Shown: positions 9,263 to 19,409 of the stretch, in pieces
How positions within the stretch are numbered: position 1 is the stretch's first letter
Layout of the letters: the number at the start of each line of letters is the position of its first letter
Assembly: GCA_903850425.1 (NCBI GenBank)
Contig: CAINLR010000059.1
Location: 1-64,000 of the forward strand
DNA from: an uncultured Verrucomicrobia subdivision 3 bacterium
GTDB taxonomy: Bacteria > Verrucomicrobiota > Verrucomicrobiia > Limisphaerales > UBA11358
Length of the DNA: 64,000 bases
Reading direction: 5' to 3'
The notes under the pieces: generated by a model
The model's database searches: none
Told to the model about the DNA's origin: nothing
Seen by the model: the letters and a program-made list of their open reading frames with translations, nothing else
Position numbers and translations under genes: made by a program

Positions 9263-10012
9263 TTATTTCCACCGGCGGCTTTCCACCACGCGCAGGGTTA
9301 GGAACAAAAACACCAGCGTCGTGGTGGCATAAAAAATCACCGCGCGCGTGTCCACCACGCCGCGCGCAAAATCATGCATCTGATCAAACAGATTGAAGTA
9401 GGCGATGAGTTGCGAGGTCCACGCGGCGGTGCCGGGGATTTTAGCCAGGAAGCCCAGCGCGAACAGGCTCATGCCCAGCACAAAACTGATCATCGCCGCC
9501 GCCATCTGGCTGCGCGTGAGCGACGAGGCGAAGCAACCCAGCGACATGAACAAGCTGCCGACGAGCAGGATGCCCAGATACATCCCCGCCAGCGTCGGCG
9601 CATCCAGCGCGGCGTTTTGCTGCGTGAAATAACGCACGATGCCCAGGCAGCCCAGCAGCGGCAGCCAGGCGACGGAGTAAAAAACCATGGCGGCCGCATA
9701 CTTGGCCGCCACCACCTGCAGATCGCCCACCGGCGTCGTCATCAAGGTTTCAAAAGTGCCCGTGGCTTTTTCCAGGGCGAACAGCCGCATGGTGATGACC
9801 GGCGACAACAGGAGCAAAATCAGCCAGAGAAAATAGGTGCCGTAAAACATTTCGGTCACCGGCACCGTCACCGGGTCGCTGCCCAGCGTGAGGGTCAGCA
9901 CGACGAAGCTCAAGCCGGTCAACAAGGCCACCGCCGCGATGATGACGTAACCCGTCAGCGAGAAGAAAAACGACGCCAGTTCGCGCCGCAGCAGCACCCA
10001 GAAGATTCTCAT
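9263..10012 (-). CDS. ABC-2 type permease, GldF-like
   Basis: This 249-residue integral membrane protein has about six transmembrane helices. It starts MRIFWVLLRRELASFFFSLT, typical of ABC-2 permeases, and contains the characteristic FALEKATGTFETLMTTPV segment (about residues 77-95) of the GldF/NosY family. The ATG overlaps the stop codon of the ATPase gene by 4 bp (10009-10012). It would form the membrane channel for the upstream ATPase, with the GldG-like and DUF4340 proteins as accessory subunits. Confidence 0.9.
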   Translation of the reverse strand: MRIFWVLLRRELASFFFSLTGYVIIAAVALLTGLSFVVLTLTLGSDPVTVPVTEMFYGTYFLWLILLLLSPVITMRLFALEKATGTFETLMTTPVGDLQVVAAKYAAAMVFYSVAWLPLLGCLGIVRYFTQQNAALDAPTLAGMYLGILLVGSLFMSLGCFASSLTRSQMAAAMISFVLGMSLFALGFLAKIPGTAAWTSQLIAYFNLFDQMHDFARGVVDTRAVIFYATTTLVFLFLTLRVVESRRWK

Positions 10013-10968
10013 TCCGCATCCTCCGCGTTGGGTTTGGTCACCTGCACATAAATGTCTTCCAGCGAATGCCGGCTGCGCGTGAGTTCGCGCAGGCTCCAGC
10101 CGCGCGCCCGCACCAGCTCAAAAATTGCCGGCCGCAAATCCACGCCGTCGCGGGGCGTCAGGGCACAGCGGAAATACTCGCCTTCGCTGGGCGATACATC
10201 GTATTGCTCCACCTCGGGCAAGGCCTCAAAGGCCGCGTTCAGTTCGGCGGCGGGCGCGGCAATTTCCGCGATGACCTGGCTGCCGCCGGCCATGCGCTGC
10301 TGCAAATTTTCCGGCGTGTCCGCCGCTAGGATCTTTCCGTCAAACATGATGAAAACCCGGCTGCACATCATCTCCACTTCCGGCAAAATGTGCGTGGAGA
10401 TCAGCACCGTGTGCTTGCCCGCGAGACTCTTGATCAACTGCCGCACCGAACGGATTTGCTGCGGGTCCAGGCCGATGGTTGGCTCGTCCAAAATGATTAA
10501 TTCCGGCTCATGCACCAGCGCGTCTGCCAGGCCGACCCGTTGTTTATAGCCTTTGGAAAGCTGGCCGATCACGCGCCGCCCCACATCCGTCAAACCGCAT
10601 TGCTCCATCACCGTCGTCACGCGCGCGCGCGACTTGACCCAGCCAAGCCCCTTCAGCCGGGCGCGAAATTTCAGATACTCGCGGACGCGCATTTCGGGAT
10701 AGAGCGGATTGTTTTCCGGCATGTAGCCAATGCGCCGCCGGACCTCGTCGGCATCGTGAAACACGTCAAAACCCGCCACCCGCACCGTGCCGCTGGTCGC
10801 CGGCATGAAGCTGGAAAGAATCCGCATGGTCGTGCTTTTGCCCGCGCCGTTCGGGCCGAGCAAGCCGACGATTTCGCCGCGCGCGACCGTGAACGACAAG
10901 TCGTCCACCGCCGTGCGACCGGCGTAACGTTTCGTCAAATTGGAAACTTGAATCATGGCTTCGGGCAC
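10009..10968 (-). CDS. ABC transporter ATP-binding protein, GldA-like
   Basis: The protein has 319 residues and is the first gene of the four-gene minus-strand operon. It has Walker A GPNGAGKS (about 39-46), the Q-loop region, the signature LSKGYKQRVG and Walker B LIILDEPTIGLDPQQ with the H-loop STHILPE. A ~90-residue C-terminal extension (IAEIAAPAAELNAAF onward) is typical of CcmA/GldA/NosF-type exporters. The ATG at 10968 is used here, but the Met four residues later (MIQVSNLTKRY) is equally plausible. The system is expected to be an exporter; no substrate-binding protein is present. Confidence 0.92.
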   Translation of the reverse strand: MPEAMIQVSNLTKRYAGRTAVDDLSFTVARGEIVGLLGPNGAGKSTTMRILSSFMPATSGTVRVAGFDVFHDADEVRRRIGYMPENNPLYPEMRVREYLKFRARLKGLGWVKSRARVTTVMEQCGLTDVGRRVIGQLSKGYKQRVGLADALVHEPELIILDEPTIGLDPQQIRSVRQLIKSLAGKHTVLISTHILPEVEMMCSRVFIMFDGKILAADTPENLQQRMAGGSQVIAEIAAPAAELNAAFEALPEVEQYDVSPSEGEYFRCALTPRDGVDLRPAIFELVRARGWSLRELTRSRHSLEDIYVQVTKPNAEDAE

Positions 10969-11365
10969 CTTAAAACAGCTTTGTCAGTGTAGCCGGAAAA
11001 TCTCGGCTGCGGCGAACAAAAACTTCGGTGGGCCAACATTAAACAGGCAAGATTCCATTTGGTTGCGTTTGGAATTGATGGATGTTGCTGCGGTCAGCCC
11101 GCCGCCGCCTTTCCGGGTTTAGGAATCGGCGGTGGAATGGACCGCAACTTCATAGGTGCCTCAGTTTTTGAAGCCCCCGAACGGCTTGCTGGTCGGGTGG
11201 ACGCGGTTTGACGCTGGCCTGGGCTGCGGCGCTTTTCAAAACCATTGCCGTGCCGCTGAATAGAGATCGTCCGGCCCGGATCACCGCAGCTCCGGCGAGG
11301 TGTTGCGGGAAACGGCCAGGTTGGCCGTTCCACCAAAACCAACTCCGGCGTTTCGATTAGAAACC
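10969..11365. other. Intergenic region without a recognisable gene
   Basis: About 400 bp separate the ABC ATPase start from the end of the aminotransferase gene. Short open frames here have no recognisable motif and poor coding character. The ABC operon promoter should lie in its first part. A GC-rich imperfect palindrome sits near 11100-11140, but I could not assign it to any repeat family. Confidence 0.5.
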
Positions 11366-12517
11366 TTATGGCAACAAGGCCAGCAGACGTTGCAATTCCG
11401 CATCCGTGTTGTAAAAATGCGGCGAGAGCCGGAGATAGTTCTGGCCTTTGCGGTCGGTGCGCAGCGAAGTGATGACGCCGGCGTCCGCCAGTTTTTGGTG
11501 CAGCGGCGCGAGGTCTTGGCCCGGCTGAAAAAACGCCGTAATGCCGCTGGCGTTCTCCGGCTTTGGTTCGGCATTCAACACGGCATAGCCTTTGGCCTGC
11601 AACGCGGGCACCAGCCACGCGCGTTTGCGGAGCAGCTCGGCAGCGATGTTGTCCACGCCGATTTCTAGGGCTAGCTCCATTGAGGTGATGAGGCCGGTGA
11701 GGCCGACCAGATTGTGCGTGCCGGCTTCGAATTTGGCCGCGCCGCTGCGAAATTCAATTTTATCCTGCGCCACGAAATTCGGGTTGCGGACATTATGCCA
11801 GCCGTAGATGGGCGGATTTAACTTCTCCTGCAAATCTTTTTTGACGTAAAACACGCCGGCGCCGCACGGGCCGAGCAGCCATTTGTGCGCGTCGGCGGCG
11901 AGAAAATCCACCTGCTCCACCGTCGTCGGAAACGCGCCGAGCGTCTGAATGGCGTCGAGGCACAGCAGAATCCCGCGTTCGCGCAGAAATTTTCCGATGG
12001 CGGCGTAGTCGAGCCGGTAGCCGCTGATGAAATGATTGGAGGCGAGCGCGACGAGCCGCGTGTTTTCGTCCACCTGGCCCATCACATCAATCGCGCGGAT
12101 GGCCCCGAGGCCGCGCGTATTAAGCAGTCGGACTTGCACGCCTTTGGCCGCGAGCGCGAGCCACGGATACACGTTGGACGGATAATCGTCGTGATAAATC
12201 AGGACGTTGTCGCCTTTGCGGAACTTCAAGCCGGCCGCCACAAAACTCAATGCGAGCGAGGTCGGGCCGACGAGCGAGACTTCCTCGGGCAGGCAGTTGA
12301 GCAGCCTCGCGCCGGCCTTGCGTGCGTCATCAATGCGTTGCATGACGAACTCCTCCTGATCGCCGAGCGAGCCGGCGTGGGCACAGTCGGCGATGGCGTG
12401 GGCGACGCGGCGGGGCAGCGCACAAACGCCGGCGTGGCCGAGAAAAATTCTGTCGCGCGTGACCGGAAATTCATGGTGGCGGAGTTCCTCGTTCGTGAGG
12501 ATTTCATTCAACGTCAT
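11366..12517 (-). CDS. Class V (PLP-dependent) aminotransferase
   Basis: The protein is about 383 residues from the Met of MTLNEILTNEE. It is a fold-type I PLP enzyme of the class V/cysteine-desulfurase-like group. DAIQTLGAFP supplies the cofactor-binding Asp, and ADAHKWLLGPCG carries the Schiff-base lysine (K212). GVCALPRR near the N-terminus and LYHDDYPSNVYPW also fit the family. The Cys loop of true NifS/SufS desulfurases is not obvious, so the substrate cannot be named. An upstream in-frame ATG at 12568 would add 17 residues that overlap the thioredoxin terminator, so 12517 is preferred. Confidence 0.85.
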   Translation of the reverse strand: MTLNEILTNEELRHHEFPVTRDRIFLGHAGVCALPRRVAHAIADCAHAGSLGDQEEFVMQRIDDARKAGARLLNCLPEEVSLVGPTSLALSFVAAGLKFRKGDNVLIYHDDYPSNVYPWLALAAKGVQVRLLNTRGLGAIRAIDVMGQVDENTRLVALASNHFISGYRLDYAAIGKFLRERGILLCLDAIQTLGAFPTTVEQVDFLAADAHKWLLGPCGAGVFYVKKDLQEKLNPPIYGWHNVRNPNFVAQDKIEFRSGAAKFEAGTHNLVGLTGLITSMELALEIGVDNIAAELLRKRAWLVPALQAKGYAVLNAEPKPENASGITAFFQPGQDLAPLHQKLADAGVITSLRTDRKGQNYLRLSPHFYNTDAELQRLLALLP

Positions 12518-12535
12518 GGCGTGGAGTTTAGCGGG

Positions 12536-12577
12536 AAATAAAAAACGGCAAAGCGGAAATAAATCCACTTTGCCGTT
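12536..12577 (-). terminator. Rho-independent terminator downstream of trx
   Basis: On the minus strand the sequence forms a perfect 10-bp stem (AACGGCAAAG / CTTTGCCGTT) with a 14-base loop, followed at once by TTTTATTT. It lies 16 bp after the thioredoxin stop codon and just before the aminotransferase start. It should end the upstream housekeeping operon and separate it from the aminotransferase gene. Confidence 0.85.
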
Positions 12578-12592
12578 TCGGTAAAAGCTCTT

Positions 12593-12925
12593 TTACGCTG
12601 TGGCGCGGTCGAGGCTGGCCTTCAAATCGCGTTTGCTCTTGGCCCCGACCATCTGTTCGGCGACCTGACCGTTTTTGATGACCAGCAGCGTCGGGATGGC
12701 GCGCACGCCGAATTGCGCGGCGAGCGCCTGGTGTTCGTCAATGTTTACCTTGCCGATTTTGACCTTGCCCTGATATTCGGCGGCCAGTTCGTCAAGCACG
12801 GGCGCGATCATCTTGCAGGGGCCGCACCATTCCGCCCAGAAATCCACCAGCACGGGCACAGTGGCTTTCGTCGCTTCCGCGTCGAAATTGTCCTGCGTGA
12901 GCGTGACGATCAAAGGTGATGCCAT
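12593..12925 (-). CDS. trxA: Thioredoxin
   Basis: This 110-residue cytoplasmic thioredoxin has the canonical WCGPCK active site (redox cysteines C34 and C37), the upstream VLVDFWAEW strand and the cis-Pro segment VRAIPTLLV. Length and spacing are normal for the family, and there is no signal peptide. It follows a small membrane protein gene with 2 bp between them and is closed by a strong terminator. It should act as a general disulfide reductase for ribonucleotide reductase and other partners. Confidence 0.96.
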   Translation of the reverse strand: MASPLIVTLTQDNFDAEATKATVPVLVDFWAEWCGPCKMIAPVLDELAAEYQGKVKIGKVNIDEHQALAAQFGVRAIPTLLVIKNGQVAEQMVGAKSKRDLKASLDRATA

Positions 12926-12927
12926 AT

Positions 12928-13401
12928 TTAGCTTTGGAAGTTTTCCACGAGATTTTTCAGCGTGATCAAAACCCAGACCGCGCCGCCAACCGCTGCGAGG
13001 CTGGTGACGAAGGCGGCGTAAATCAGAACTTTATCCACCGTCTTCATGCTCGCCACCACCGGGGCGGCGGAGCGGGCCACCACGGTGGCCGGGCGCTGTT
13101 GGGAGGTTGGTGCGGCCGCAGTGGTCTTGGGCGCGGCGGCCGCGGCGGCGGCGGTTTTTAGCGCGGGTGCGGGCGCCACCGGTGGGGCGACGGGCGCAGC
13201 GCTCGGAGCTCCCGTGGGACCGCCGGGCGGCAGCGTCGGCAGCTTGATGGTCGGCGCAGCCGTCGGCTTGGGCGGCAGATTAATGCGGACGGTTTCTTTT
13301 TTGGGCTGCACCTTGCCGGTTTCTTTTTTCGGCGGTGAGACAACTCCGCTCGGCACGGGTGGCGGTGTCGGAGCGGGCACAGAGGATTCAGGTTCAGACA
13401 T
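12928..13401 (-). CDS. Proline/alanine-rich protein with C-terminal membrane anchor
   Basis: From the Met of MSEPESS the protein has about 157 residues. It consists of a long low-complexity region rich in Pro, Ala, Lys and Thr (about 1-110), then one transmembrane helix (about 125-148, [20 protein letters not shown]) and a short tail. No signal peptide is visible, so the disordered part is probably cytoplasmic with a C-terminal anchor. It directly precedes trx. The function is unknown. A start 13 codons upstream at 13440 is possible. Confidence 0.65.
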   Translation of the reverse strand: MSEPESSVPAPTPPPVPSGVVSPPKKETGKVQPKKETVRINLPPKPTAAPTIKLPTLPPGGPTGAPSAAPVAPPVAPAPALKTAAAAAAAPKTTAAAPTSQQRPATVVARSAAPVVASMKTVDKVLIYAAFVTSLAAVGGAVWVLITLKNLVENFQS

Positions 13402-13498
13402 AGCTTTGGTTGAAGATAAGCAGAGCAATGCGACTGTCAAATTTAATTCCGAAACAAAAAACAGCCAAAAATGCCCGGAGCAAAGTTAGCGGAGGAAA

Positions 13499-14881
13499 TT
13501 ACGTCTTTTCTTCGATCAATTCGCGCCGTGCCCCACCGAGCAGTTGGCCAACAAAATTGGTGGAGTAAACCCCGCGCCGGAAATTGGGGTCTTGCATGAT
13601 GGCCTGCTGAAATGAAATGGTCGTCTTGACCCCGGTGATGAGATATTCGTTCAACGCCCGGTTCATCCGGTCAATCGCCTCGCGCCGGTCTTTGCCGGTG
13701 GTGATGAGTTTGCCGATCATGGAATCGTAAGTCGGCGGGATGGTGTAGCCGGCATAGGCGTGGGTTTCCATGCGGACCCCGCGACCACCGGGCTGATAAT
13801 ACATTTCTATGCGCCCAGGGCTGGGGCGGAAATCGTCAAAGGGATCTTCCGCATTGATGCGGCATTCGATGGCATGACCTTTGAAAGTGATGTCGCCTTG
13901 CGAATGTTGCAGCGGCTCGCCCATCGCCAGCAAAATCTGATAGCGGACGAGGTCAATGCCGGTAACTTCTTCGGTGACCGGATGCTCCACTTGGATGCGT
14001 TTGTTGACCTCGAGGAAGTAATAATTGCCGTTGTCATCCACGATGAATTCTACCGTGCCGGCGTTCGTATAACGCGCCGCTTCGGCGATGCGCACGGCGG
14101 CCTTGCCGATTTTATCACGCAATTTTTTGTATTTGTATTCGAGCAGCGGTGACGGGGATTCTTCAATCAGCTTCTGGTTGCGTCGCTGCACGGAACAATC
14201 ACGTTCGCCCAGATGAATGATCTTGCCCTTGTTGTCGCCGAGAATCTGAAATTCAATGTGATGCGGGTTCTCGATGTATTTTTCGATGTAAACGCCGGAA
14301 TTGCCAAACGCCTTCTCCGCCTCGGTGCGCGCCGTGTGATAACCTTTGACCAACGAAATATCATTGTGCGCGATGCGCATCCCGCGTCCGCCGCCGCCGG
14401 CCACCGCTTTTATCATCACCGGATAACCGATGCGCTTGGCGACGGCGAGCGCATCCTGTTCCTTTTCGACTATGCCTTCCGAGCCAGGGGGCGTTTCCAC
14501 GCCGGCTTTTTTCGCAAGCGCGCGACTGACAGCCTTGTCCGACAACGCATTCATCGCCCGTGGTTGCGGGCCAATGAAACGGATGTTGCAGCTTTCGCAG
14601 ACTTCGGCGAAGTGCGCGTTTTCAGAAAGAAAACCGTAACCGGGATGAATCGCATCCACATCGGCAATTTCCGCCGCGCTGATAATGCGGTCAATGCGCA
14701 GATAGCTTTCCGACGCGGGAGCTTTGCCGATGCAGATCGCCTCATCCGCCATCTGCACATGCATCGAGTTCGCGTCGATATCCGAATAAACCGCGACCGT
14801 GCGGATGTTCAGCTCCTTGCAGGCGCGGATGATGCGGACGGCGATTTCGCCGCGATTGGCTACCAATACTTTTTCAAACAT
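13499..14881 (-). CDS. accC: Acetyl-CoA carboxylase, biotin carboxylase subunit
   Basis: The 460-residue protein matches biotin carboxylase throughout. The N-terminal domain has [20 protein letters not shown] and [17 protein letters not shown]. The ATP-grasp domain has the Gly-rich loop [13 protein letters not shown], the metal-binding [16 protein letters not shown] and the downstream [13 protein letters not shown]. It catalyses ATP-dependent carboxylation of biotin on BCCP, the first half-reaction of fatty-acid synthesis. It is 23 bp downstream of accB, the usual accB-accC operon. The canonical 'NTRLQVEH' is NKRIQVEH here, a minor variant. Confidence 0.97.
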   Translation of the reverse strand: MFEKVLVANRGEIAVRIIRACKELNIRTVAVYSDIDANSMHVQMADEAICIGKAPASESYLRIDRIISAAEIADVDAIHPGYGFLSENAHFAEVCESCNIRFIGPQPRAMNALSDKAVSRALAKKAGVETPPGSEGIVEKEQDALAVAKRIGYPVMIKAVAGGGGRGMRIAHNDISLVKGYHTARTEAEKAFGNSGVYIEKYIENPHHIEFQILGDNKGKIIHLGERDCSVQRRNQKLIEESPSPLLEYKYKKLRDKIGKAAVRIAEAARYTNAGTVEFIVDDNGNYYFLEVNKRIQVEHPVTEEVTGIDLVRYQILLAMGEPLQHSQGDITFKGHAIECRINAEDPFDDFRPSPGRIEMYYQPGGRGVRMETHAYAGYTIPPTYDSMIGKLITTGKDRREAIDRMNRALNEYLITGVKTTISFQQAIMQDPNFRRGVYSTNFVGQLLGGARRELIEEKT

Positions 14882-14904
14882 GGAATAGGACGTTGGAGGC
14901 TGCT

Positions 14905-15366
14905 TTATGAAGGCCGCACTTTGAACAGCGGTTGTCCAAACTCAACGGGTTTGCCATTTTCAATCAGAATCTGGGTGACGATGCCTTTGACCTCCGCTTT
15001 GATTTCGTTCATCACTTTCATGGCCTCAATGATGCAGACGACCGAATCGGGATTTACTTCCGAGCCGACTTCAATGTATGCCGACGCCTCGGGAGACGGT
15101 GAGCGGTATAAAGTTCCGATCATGGGTGATTTGATGTCAACTTCGCCCGTGGCAACCGGAACTACCACTGAGGTCGCCACGGGAGCCGCCAAAGCCATCG
15201 GGGTTGGCATCATCATCGGAACCGATTCATCAGCTTGGGCGGGTTGCGGGCCACCATTCAAACCGCGCTTCAGGCGTAGTTTTGAATCTTTTTCTTCCAA
15301 TTCGAATTCCGTGATGGAATTCTTCTTCATCAAATCAATGATGGCTTTGATATCTTTCAATTCCAC
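14905..15366 (-). CDS. accB: Biotin carboxyl carrier protein of acetyl-CoA carboxylase
   Basis: This 153-residue protein has an N-terminal helical region ([20 protein letters not shown]), a Pro/Ala/Met-rich linker (about 38-75) and a C-terminal biotinyl domain (about 78-153). The biotinylation motif is EAMKVMNEI with acceptor K117; most homologs have EAMKLMNEI. It carries the biotin that accC carboxylates and is transcribed just upstream of accC. About 176 bp separate it from aroQ, so it may have its own promoter there. Confidence 0.95.
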   Translation of the reverse strand: MELKDIKAIIDLMKKNSITEFELEEKDSKLRLKRGLNGGPQPAQADESVPMMMPTPMALAAPVATSVVVPVATGEVDIKSPMIGTLYRSPSPEASAYIEVGSEVNPDSVVCIIEAMKVMNEIKAEVKGIVTQILIENGKPVEFGQPLFKVRPS

Positions 15367-15542
15367 GGTGCGTTTTCGTTAAAGAAATTAAATTTAAACC
15401 TAAACAGGACTAAACAGAGATTAAATAATTGCTCTGTAATAGCCAATAGGCAGTTAACTTTGGATATGCTAGCGACATCAATTGAGTTCGTCAAGGATGA
15501 ATTCGCCGCGTTTGCTAGCAGCAACCGGCTTGGAATTGGATT

Positions 15543-15980
15543 TTATTTAACATCGTTAACGTCAATCGCTGCTTCAAGTCCTAAAATGTAAGATTTTGCC
15601 CCAAAACCGCAGATTTGGCCGCGACATACGGGAGCAATGACTGAGTTGTGCCGGAACTCTTCCCGGGCGTGAATGTTGGTCAGATGAATTTCGATCGTTG
15701 GCACCGCGACGGCCGAGATGGCGTCACGCAAAGCAATACTCGTGTGGGTGTAGGCGGCGGCGTTTAATACAATTGCATCGAAGTTGCCTTTTGCTTGTTG
15801 AATCCAGCCGATCAATTCGCCTTCTACATTGGACTGACGAAAATCCACTGTCACTTCGAGTTGTTCAGCCTGCTGGCGAACTTGGGCTTCAATGTCCGCC
15901 AAAGTCATTCGGCCATAAACTTCCGGCTCACGCGTGCCGAGCAGATTCAAGTTCGGTCCGTTGAGAAACAAGATTTTCAT
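15543..15980 (-). CDS. aroQ: 3-dehydroquinate dehydratase, type II
   Basis: The 145-residue size is typical of the dodecameric type II enzyme. It starts [20 protein letters not shown], has the active-site loop with YG, the [16 protein letters not shown] segment, [12 protein letters not shown] with the catalytic His and the [10 protein letters not shown] end. It dehydrates 3-dehydroquinate to 3-dehydroshikimate in the shikimate pathway. The start is 11 bp from the stop of the upstream membrane gene, so it is part of the minus-strand housekeeping run. Confidence 0.96.
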   Translation of the reverse strand: MKILFLNGPNLNLLGTREPEVYGRMTLADIEAQVRQQAEQLEVTVDFRQSNVEGELIGWIQQAKGNFDAIVLNAAAYTHTSIALRDAISAVAVPTIEIHLTNIHAREEFRHNSVIAPVCRGQICGFGAKSYILGLEAAIDVNDVK

Positions 15981-15990
15981 CGTCGTGATT

Positions 15991-17382
15991 TTAATTGTTT
16001 AGTGAATTTTTGTCGAATTCAATTATCTTTTGCCCAAGCAAGTATCCCAATAACGTAAAAGCTGTCCAGGCTAACGCTGGAACGTAAAGTCCAAATTCGC
16101 CGAAGCTTTGTGCGAACCAGCCAGTCAATCCCAAAAAAATTGCCAGCGAAATCTCGTCGCGGCTGCGCCAGATTTTTTTGCCAGCGATGGCCAGGGCCAG
16201 AAAAATCCACGCGGCATAGGCCAATCCACCGACAACCCCTGAATCCGAAAACTGTTCCAAATAATCGTTGTGGGTCAGTCGCGCCATTTCGGATTCGGGT
16301 GCTTTCAACCGTGCGTAGGGCCGCTGAAAGGTTCCCGGCCCGGAGCCCGTCAGCGGATAGGTGGCGGTCGTTTGCACAGCGGCACGCCAATAATCAAACC
16401 GGGCACTGACGCTGGTGGCTCCAGCGGCAAAATAATTGTGAAAGCGAACCGCGAATAGTCCGAGGCCGCCGACCAGCACGATGGCAATCGTCGCCAGTTT
16501 CAGTTTTCTCGGCCAGTCGAGTCGCCGCAAGTAAATCCCGGCGAGGCCGAGGCCGAGCAGCCAGCCGAATTTCGAACCGCTCCAATAAAATGCCGAACTG
16601 CCGAGAAACAGGGTCAGTGCGATCGCGGCAAAGCGGATGGCCGGCTTCATTTTTTGTGTGGCAGCAAAAGCCAGGGTCAGGGACACGGGCAGCAGCAACA
16701 GGACGATCGCTGCCAGTGCGTTGGGATACACCAGCGTTCCGGAGACGCGGCCTTTGGCAAATTTCGAAAGAATCACCGGGTTAGCCACGTCGATGCCGTT
16801 GGTGGTGATGATCAAATGTTGATTTTTCATGTCCGCGACCAACGCGGGGGGGAAATTTGTCCAGCCGCTGCGTTCACCTTCGAGGAGCGACTGGTGGCTT
16901 TGGGGGTATTCAAAAAGTTTCTGATCCACGGCACGCATGAGGCAAAAGGTAAAGGCCGCGAGCAATCCAACCAGAAGCCAGCGCAGCAACTGTTCACGCG
17001 CAAACAGCAGCGCGCCGAGAAAGTAGCCGGCAATGCAGCCGAAAAACTGCCAGAGCGTCGGGGCGGTTAAATCGGCATCCACGGTTTTCGTGGCGGCCAG
17101 GAGTTGCCAGCCCAACCAGATCAACGGCAGCCGCCAGAGCCAGCGATTCGCCGGCCAGCGAAGTTGCTGTTGAAAAATCAAAACCGCGCCGACTGCGGTG
17201 AATGGCAACAAAATCCAGGTCGCCCAGTGGATTGGCCAGGCGTCGTTCAACCAGTCATTCGGTGATGACGGCCGGGAGATGACGTGGTCGAGGATGACGG
17301 GATTGCCAAATTTCCAAATGGCGAGGCCGAGGAACAATCCGAAGGCGAGCGCGTAAAGTTTTGTCGCGGTGAAATTTTTCAT
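15991..17382 (-). CDS. O-antigen ligase/polymerase-like membrane protein
   Basis: The protein has 463 residues and about ten to twelve transmembrane helices. A large extracytoplasmic loop around residues 140-200 contains [16 protein letters not shown] Wzy_C/WaaL-type signature [15 protein letters not shown] is followed by [20 protein letters not shown] (about 370-390), the typical 'G.G.g.f......HN.yl..l.e.G..G' pattern of O-antigen ligases and polymerases. It would join or polymerise polysaccharide on the periplasmic side. It sits between holB and aroQ, away from the main glycosyltransferase cluster at 22.7-32 kb, so its precise glycan is uncertain. Confidence 0.85.
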   Translation of the reverse strand: MKNFTATKLYALAFGLFLGLAIWKFGNPVILDHVISRPSSPNDWLNDAWPIHWATWILLPFTAVGAVLIFQQQLRWPANRWLWRLPLIWLGWQLLAATKTVDADLTAPTLWQFFGCIAGYFLGALLFAREQLLRWLLVGLLAAFTFCLMRAVDQKLFEYPQSHQSLLEGERSGWTNFPPALVADMKNQHLIITTNGIDVANPVILSKFAKGRVSGTLVYPNALAAIVLLLLPVSLTLAFAATQKMKPAIRFAAIALTLFLGSSAFYWSGSKFGWLLGLGLAGIYLRRLDWPRKLKLATIAIVLVGGLGLFAVRFHNYFAAGATSVSARFDYWRAAVQTTATYPLTGSGPGTFQRPYARLKAPESEMARLTHNDYLEQFSDSGVVGGLAYAAWIFLALAIAGKKIWRSRDEISLAIFLGLTGWFAQSFGEFGLYVPALAWTAFTLLGYLLGQKIIEFDKNSLNN

Positions 17383-17391
17383 CTCCCGGCG

Positions 17392-18417
17392 TCAGAGCTG
17401 CAACTTCAGCAGGCTGACTTCCAGCGCCAGCGCTTCCTGCACGTTGGTGTGAAGGAGCCGCTGCGTCTGATCGAGCACGTGTAAGTTTTCCCGCGCCTGT
17501 TGCGGCGTGATCCGGCGGGCCACTTCATCCGCGCCGGCAACGTCGGGGAAGTGCAGTAATTCCTGACCCGCCGAGAGCGTCAGGAGCCAGACGTCGCGCA
17601 GCCACCATTGCAGGAGCAGGAGCACTTCCGCGCGTTGGTGGCGGTATTCCGCCTCGATGGCGGCGGCCAATTCATCCTCCCACTTTTCGCGCAGATCCTT
17701 TTCTGCGCTGTCGTATTTTTCCAGTGGTGAACGGGCGCTCAAGGTTTCTTCCACGCCCGCCTTGATGCCGTTGAGATATTGCAGCAGCGAATCCAGCAAC
17801 CGATAGCGGCCAAAGAGGCTTTTCTGCTCCAACGATGCCGCGGAACCAAACTTCGACAACCAGTTGGCTTGTTCGGCGGTGAGCGGGCGCGCGGTTTCGG
17901 CGGAAAAATTCAGACGCAGGCAACGGGATAAAATCGTTTCCAAAATCCGTCCCGGTTGAGTGGAGAGCAGAATTAAGATGGATTTGGCGGGCGGTTCCTC
18001 CAGCGTTTTGAGAAAGGCATTGGCGGCTTGATTGTTCAAGCGGTCCGCCGCGACAATGACCGCCACCTTATAGCGCGCTTCGGTGGGCTTGAGTTGAACC
18101 TCGTGCATCAGCGCGCGCGTCTGGTCAATCGTGATGATGCGGGATTTGGACTCGGGCCGGGCCCAATGGATGTCCGCGTGCGTGGCATTCTCGATCTTCT
18201 TGCAGCTCGCACACTCGTCGCAGCTATCCGTTGCCACGCCGTCGGTCAGCAAGGGCTGTTCGCAATTCAGGGTTTTGGCGAGCGTGCGGGCGACGGTTTC
18301 CAGTTCCTCAAGTTGATCACCGGTGAAAAGGTAGGCATGGCCCAGCCGCTGCCGGGCGAGGGAACGCTGGAGCAACTGAATGCCGGCAGAGGTTTCGGGA
18401 AAATGTTTGAAAGCCAT
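17392..18417 (-). CDS. holB: DNA polymerase III subunit delta'
   Basis: This 341-residue clamp-loader protein has an AAA+-like N-terminal domain. It shows the zinc-binding cluster SCDECASCKKIENATHADIHW-type segment (about residues 68-85), an ALMHEVQLKPTEARYKVAVI strand, NQAANAFLKTLEEPPA and LLSTQPGRILETILSRC with the SRC arginine finger. No P-loop lysine is visible in the HAYLFTGDQLEE position, as in E. coli delta'. It helps load the sliding clamp with the gamma/tau complex. It is the first gene of the minus-strand run. Confidence 0.9.
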   Translation of the reverse strand: MAFKHFPETSAGIQLLQRSLARQRLGHAYLFTGDQLEELETVARTLAKTLNCEQPLLTDGVATDSCDECASCKKIENATHADIHWARPESKSRIITIDQTRALMHEVQLKPTEARYKVAVIVAADRLNNQAANAFLKTLEEPPAKSILILLSTQPGRILETILSRCLRLNFSAETARPLTAEQANWLSKFGSAASLEQKSLFGRYRLLDSLLQYLNGIKAGVEETLSARSPLEKYDSAEKDLREKWEDELAAAIEAEYRHQRAEVLLLLQWWLRDVWLLTLSAGQELLHFPDVAGADEVARRITPQQARENLHVLDQTQRLLHTNVQEALALEVSLLKLQL

Positions 18418-18527
18418 GCTTGGTTCAACGAACTGCTACACAAACTGACATTGTAGCACCATGAACACGCAGGAGCTTGCATGTTCGAGATATGAGCGTC
18501 AAGGCGGCGTTTCGCGCGATCTTGCCA

Positions 18528-19352
18528 TCAAGTTGCTTGAGGTTTCTGCAAGCAATACGAGCGATACGAAAGCTCGCCGTCCGTCAGCGCGTTATGGATG
18601 CGCGAACCCTTGGTGCCCGCAAAATCGCGGCCCAGCGCGTGCAGAAATTTCGGCAGATGCCGCGCGATCAAGGCCTGGGAGCGCGACGAATTCAGATCCA
18701 TGCCGCGCTGAACCTCGGCGTTAATATCTCGGGTGCGCAATATTTTGAGCGGCGCGGCGGCGATGGCATTTTCCCATTCCGCCAGCCGTTCGCGGAAACG
18801 AAAATCGGCGTAGAGAAAATATCCGCCGGGTTGCAGCCCGCGCGCCACCTCGGCCAAAAATTTGGGGAAGTTCGGATAACAATGCGACGCCTCCACATTG
18901 ATGACGGCGTCGAACGTGTCGGGCGCAAACGGCAGGTTCTCCGCATCGCCTTGCAGGAAGTTCAAGTTTTCCTCGCGGTGCCGCTGCTGGCAAAAGCGAA
19001 TACCCGTCGGATTCAAATCCAGCCCGGTGTAGCTGGCGGGTTGCAGCGTGCGCGTGAGATAACTCGCGCCGCCGCCGTGGCCGCAACTCACTTCGAGCAC
19101 CTTTTTGCCACGCAGTTCCACTTGCGTGGCGACGTGATGATAAAGCTGGATACAGGCGCGATTCGGCTCGTCGCTGGTCGTTAACGAAATGCCCAGCGGC
19201 GGATTCTCCTCGTAGGCGTAGTTGAGAAACAACACTTCCTCGCCGTGCAGGCGCCGCGTTAAGAACGGATACCAAAGTCGCCAGATGGCCTTGCGGATGC
19301 GGCCGATGGAAAATAGATGGTCAATGACAGGCACGCGAAATGTTTGCGCCAA
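18528..19352 (-). CDS. SAM-dependent methyltransferase (class I)
   Basis: This 274-residue soluble protein has motif [17 protein letters not shown] (about 84-99), an acidic motif II ([11 protein letters not shown]) and motif [22 protein letters not shown]. These are the hallmarks of class I (methyltransferase type 11-like) enzymes. The N-terminal region ([17 protein letters not shown]) resembles phthiotriol/sterol-type methyltransferases, suggesting a lipid or quinone-like substrate, but this is only inferred. The neighbours do not name a pathway. Confidence 0.85.
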   Translation of the reverse strand: MAQTFRVPVIDHLFSIGRIRKAIWRLWYPFLTRRLHGEEVLFLNYAYEENPPLGISLTTSDEPNRACIQLYHHVATQVELRGKKVLEVSCGHGGGASYLTRTLQPASYTGLDLNPTGIRFCQQRHREENLNFLQGDAENLPFAPDTFDAVINVEASHCYPNFPKFLAEVARGLQPGGYFLYADFRFRERLAEWENAIAAAPLKILRTRDINAEVQRGMDLNSSRSQALIARHLPKFLHALGRDFAGTKGSRIHNALTDGELSYRSYCLQKPQAT

Positions 19353-19409
19353 ACTGTCGTGGACGCCAGATTTGATTCACTTGACTGACTCCAAAACGCG
19401 GGGCGAAGG

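Noticed and set aside
11094-11618. A 174-residue minus-strand open frame overlapping the aminotransferase gene
   Set aside because: Most of it overlaps the aminotransferase in another frame; the Arg/Ala-rich translation is typical of a shadow frame in GC-rich DNA.
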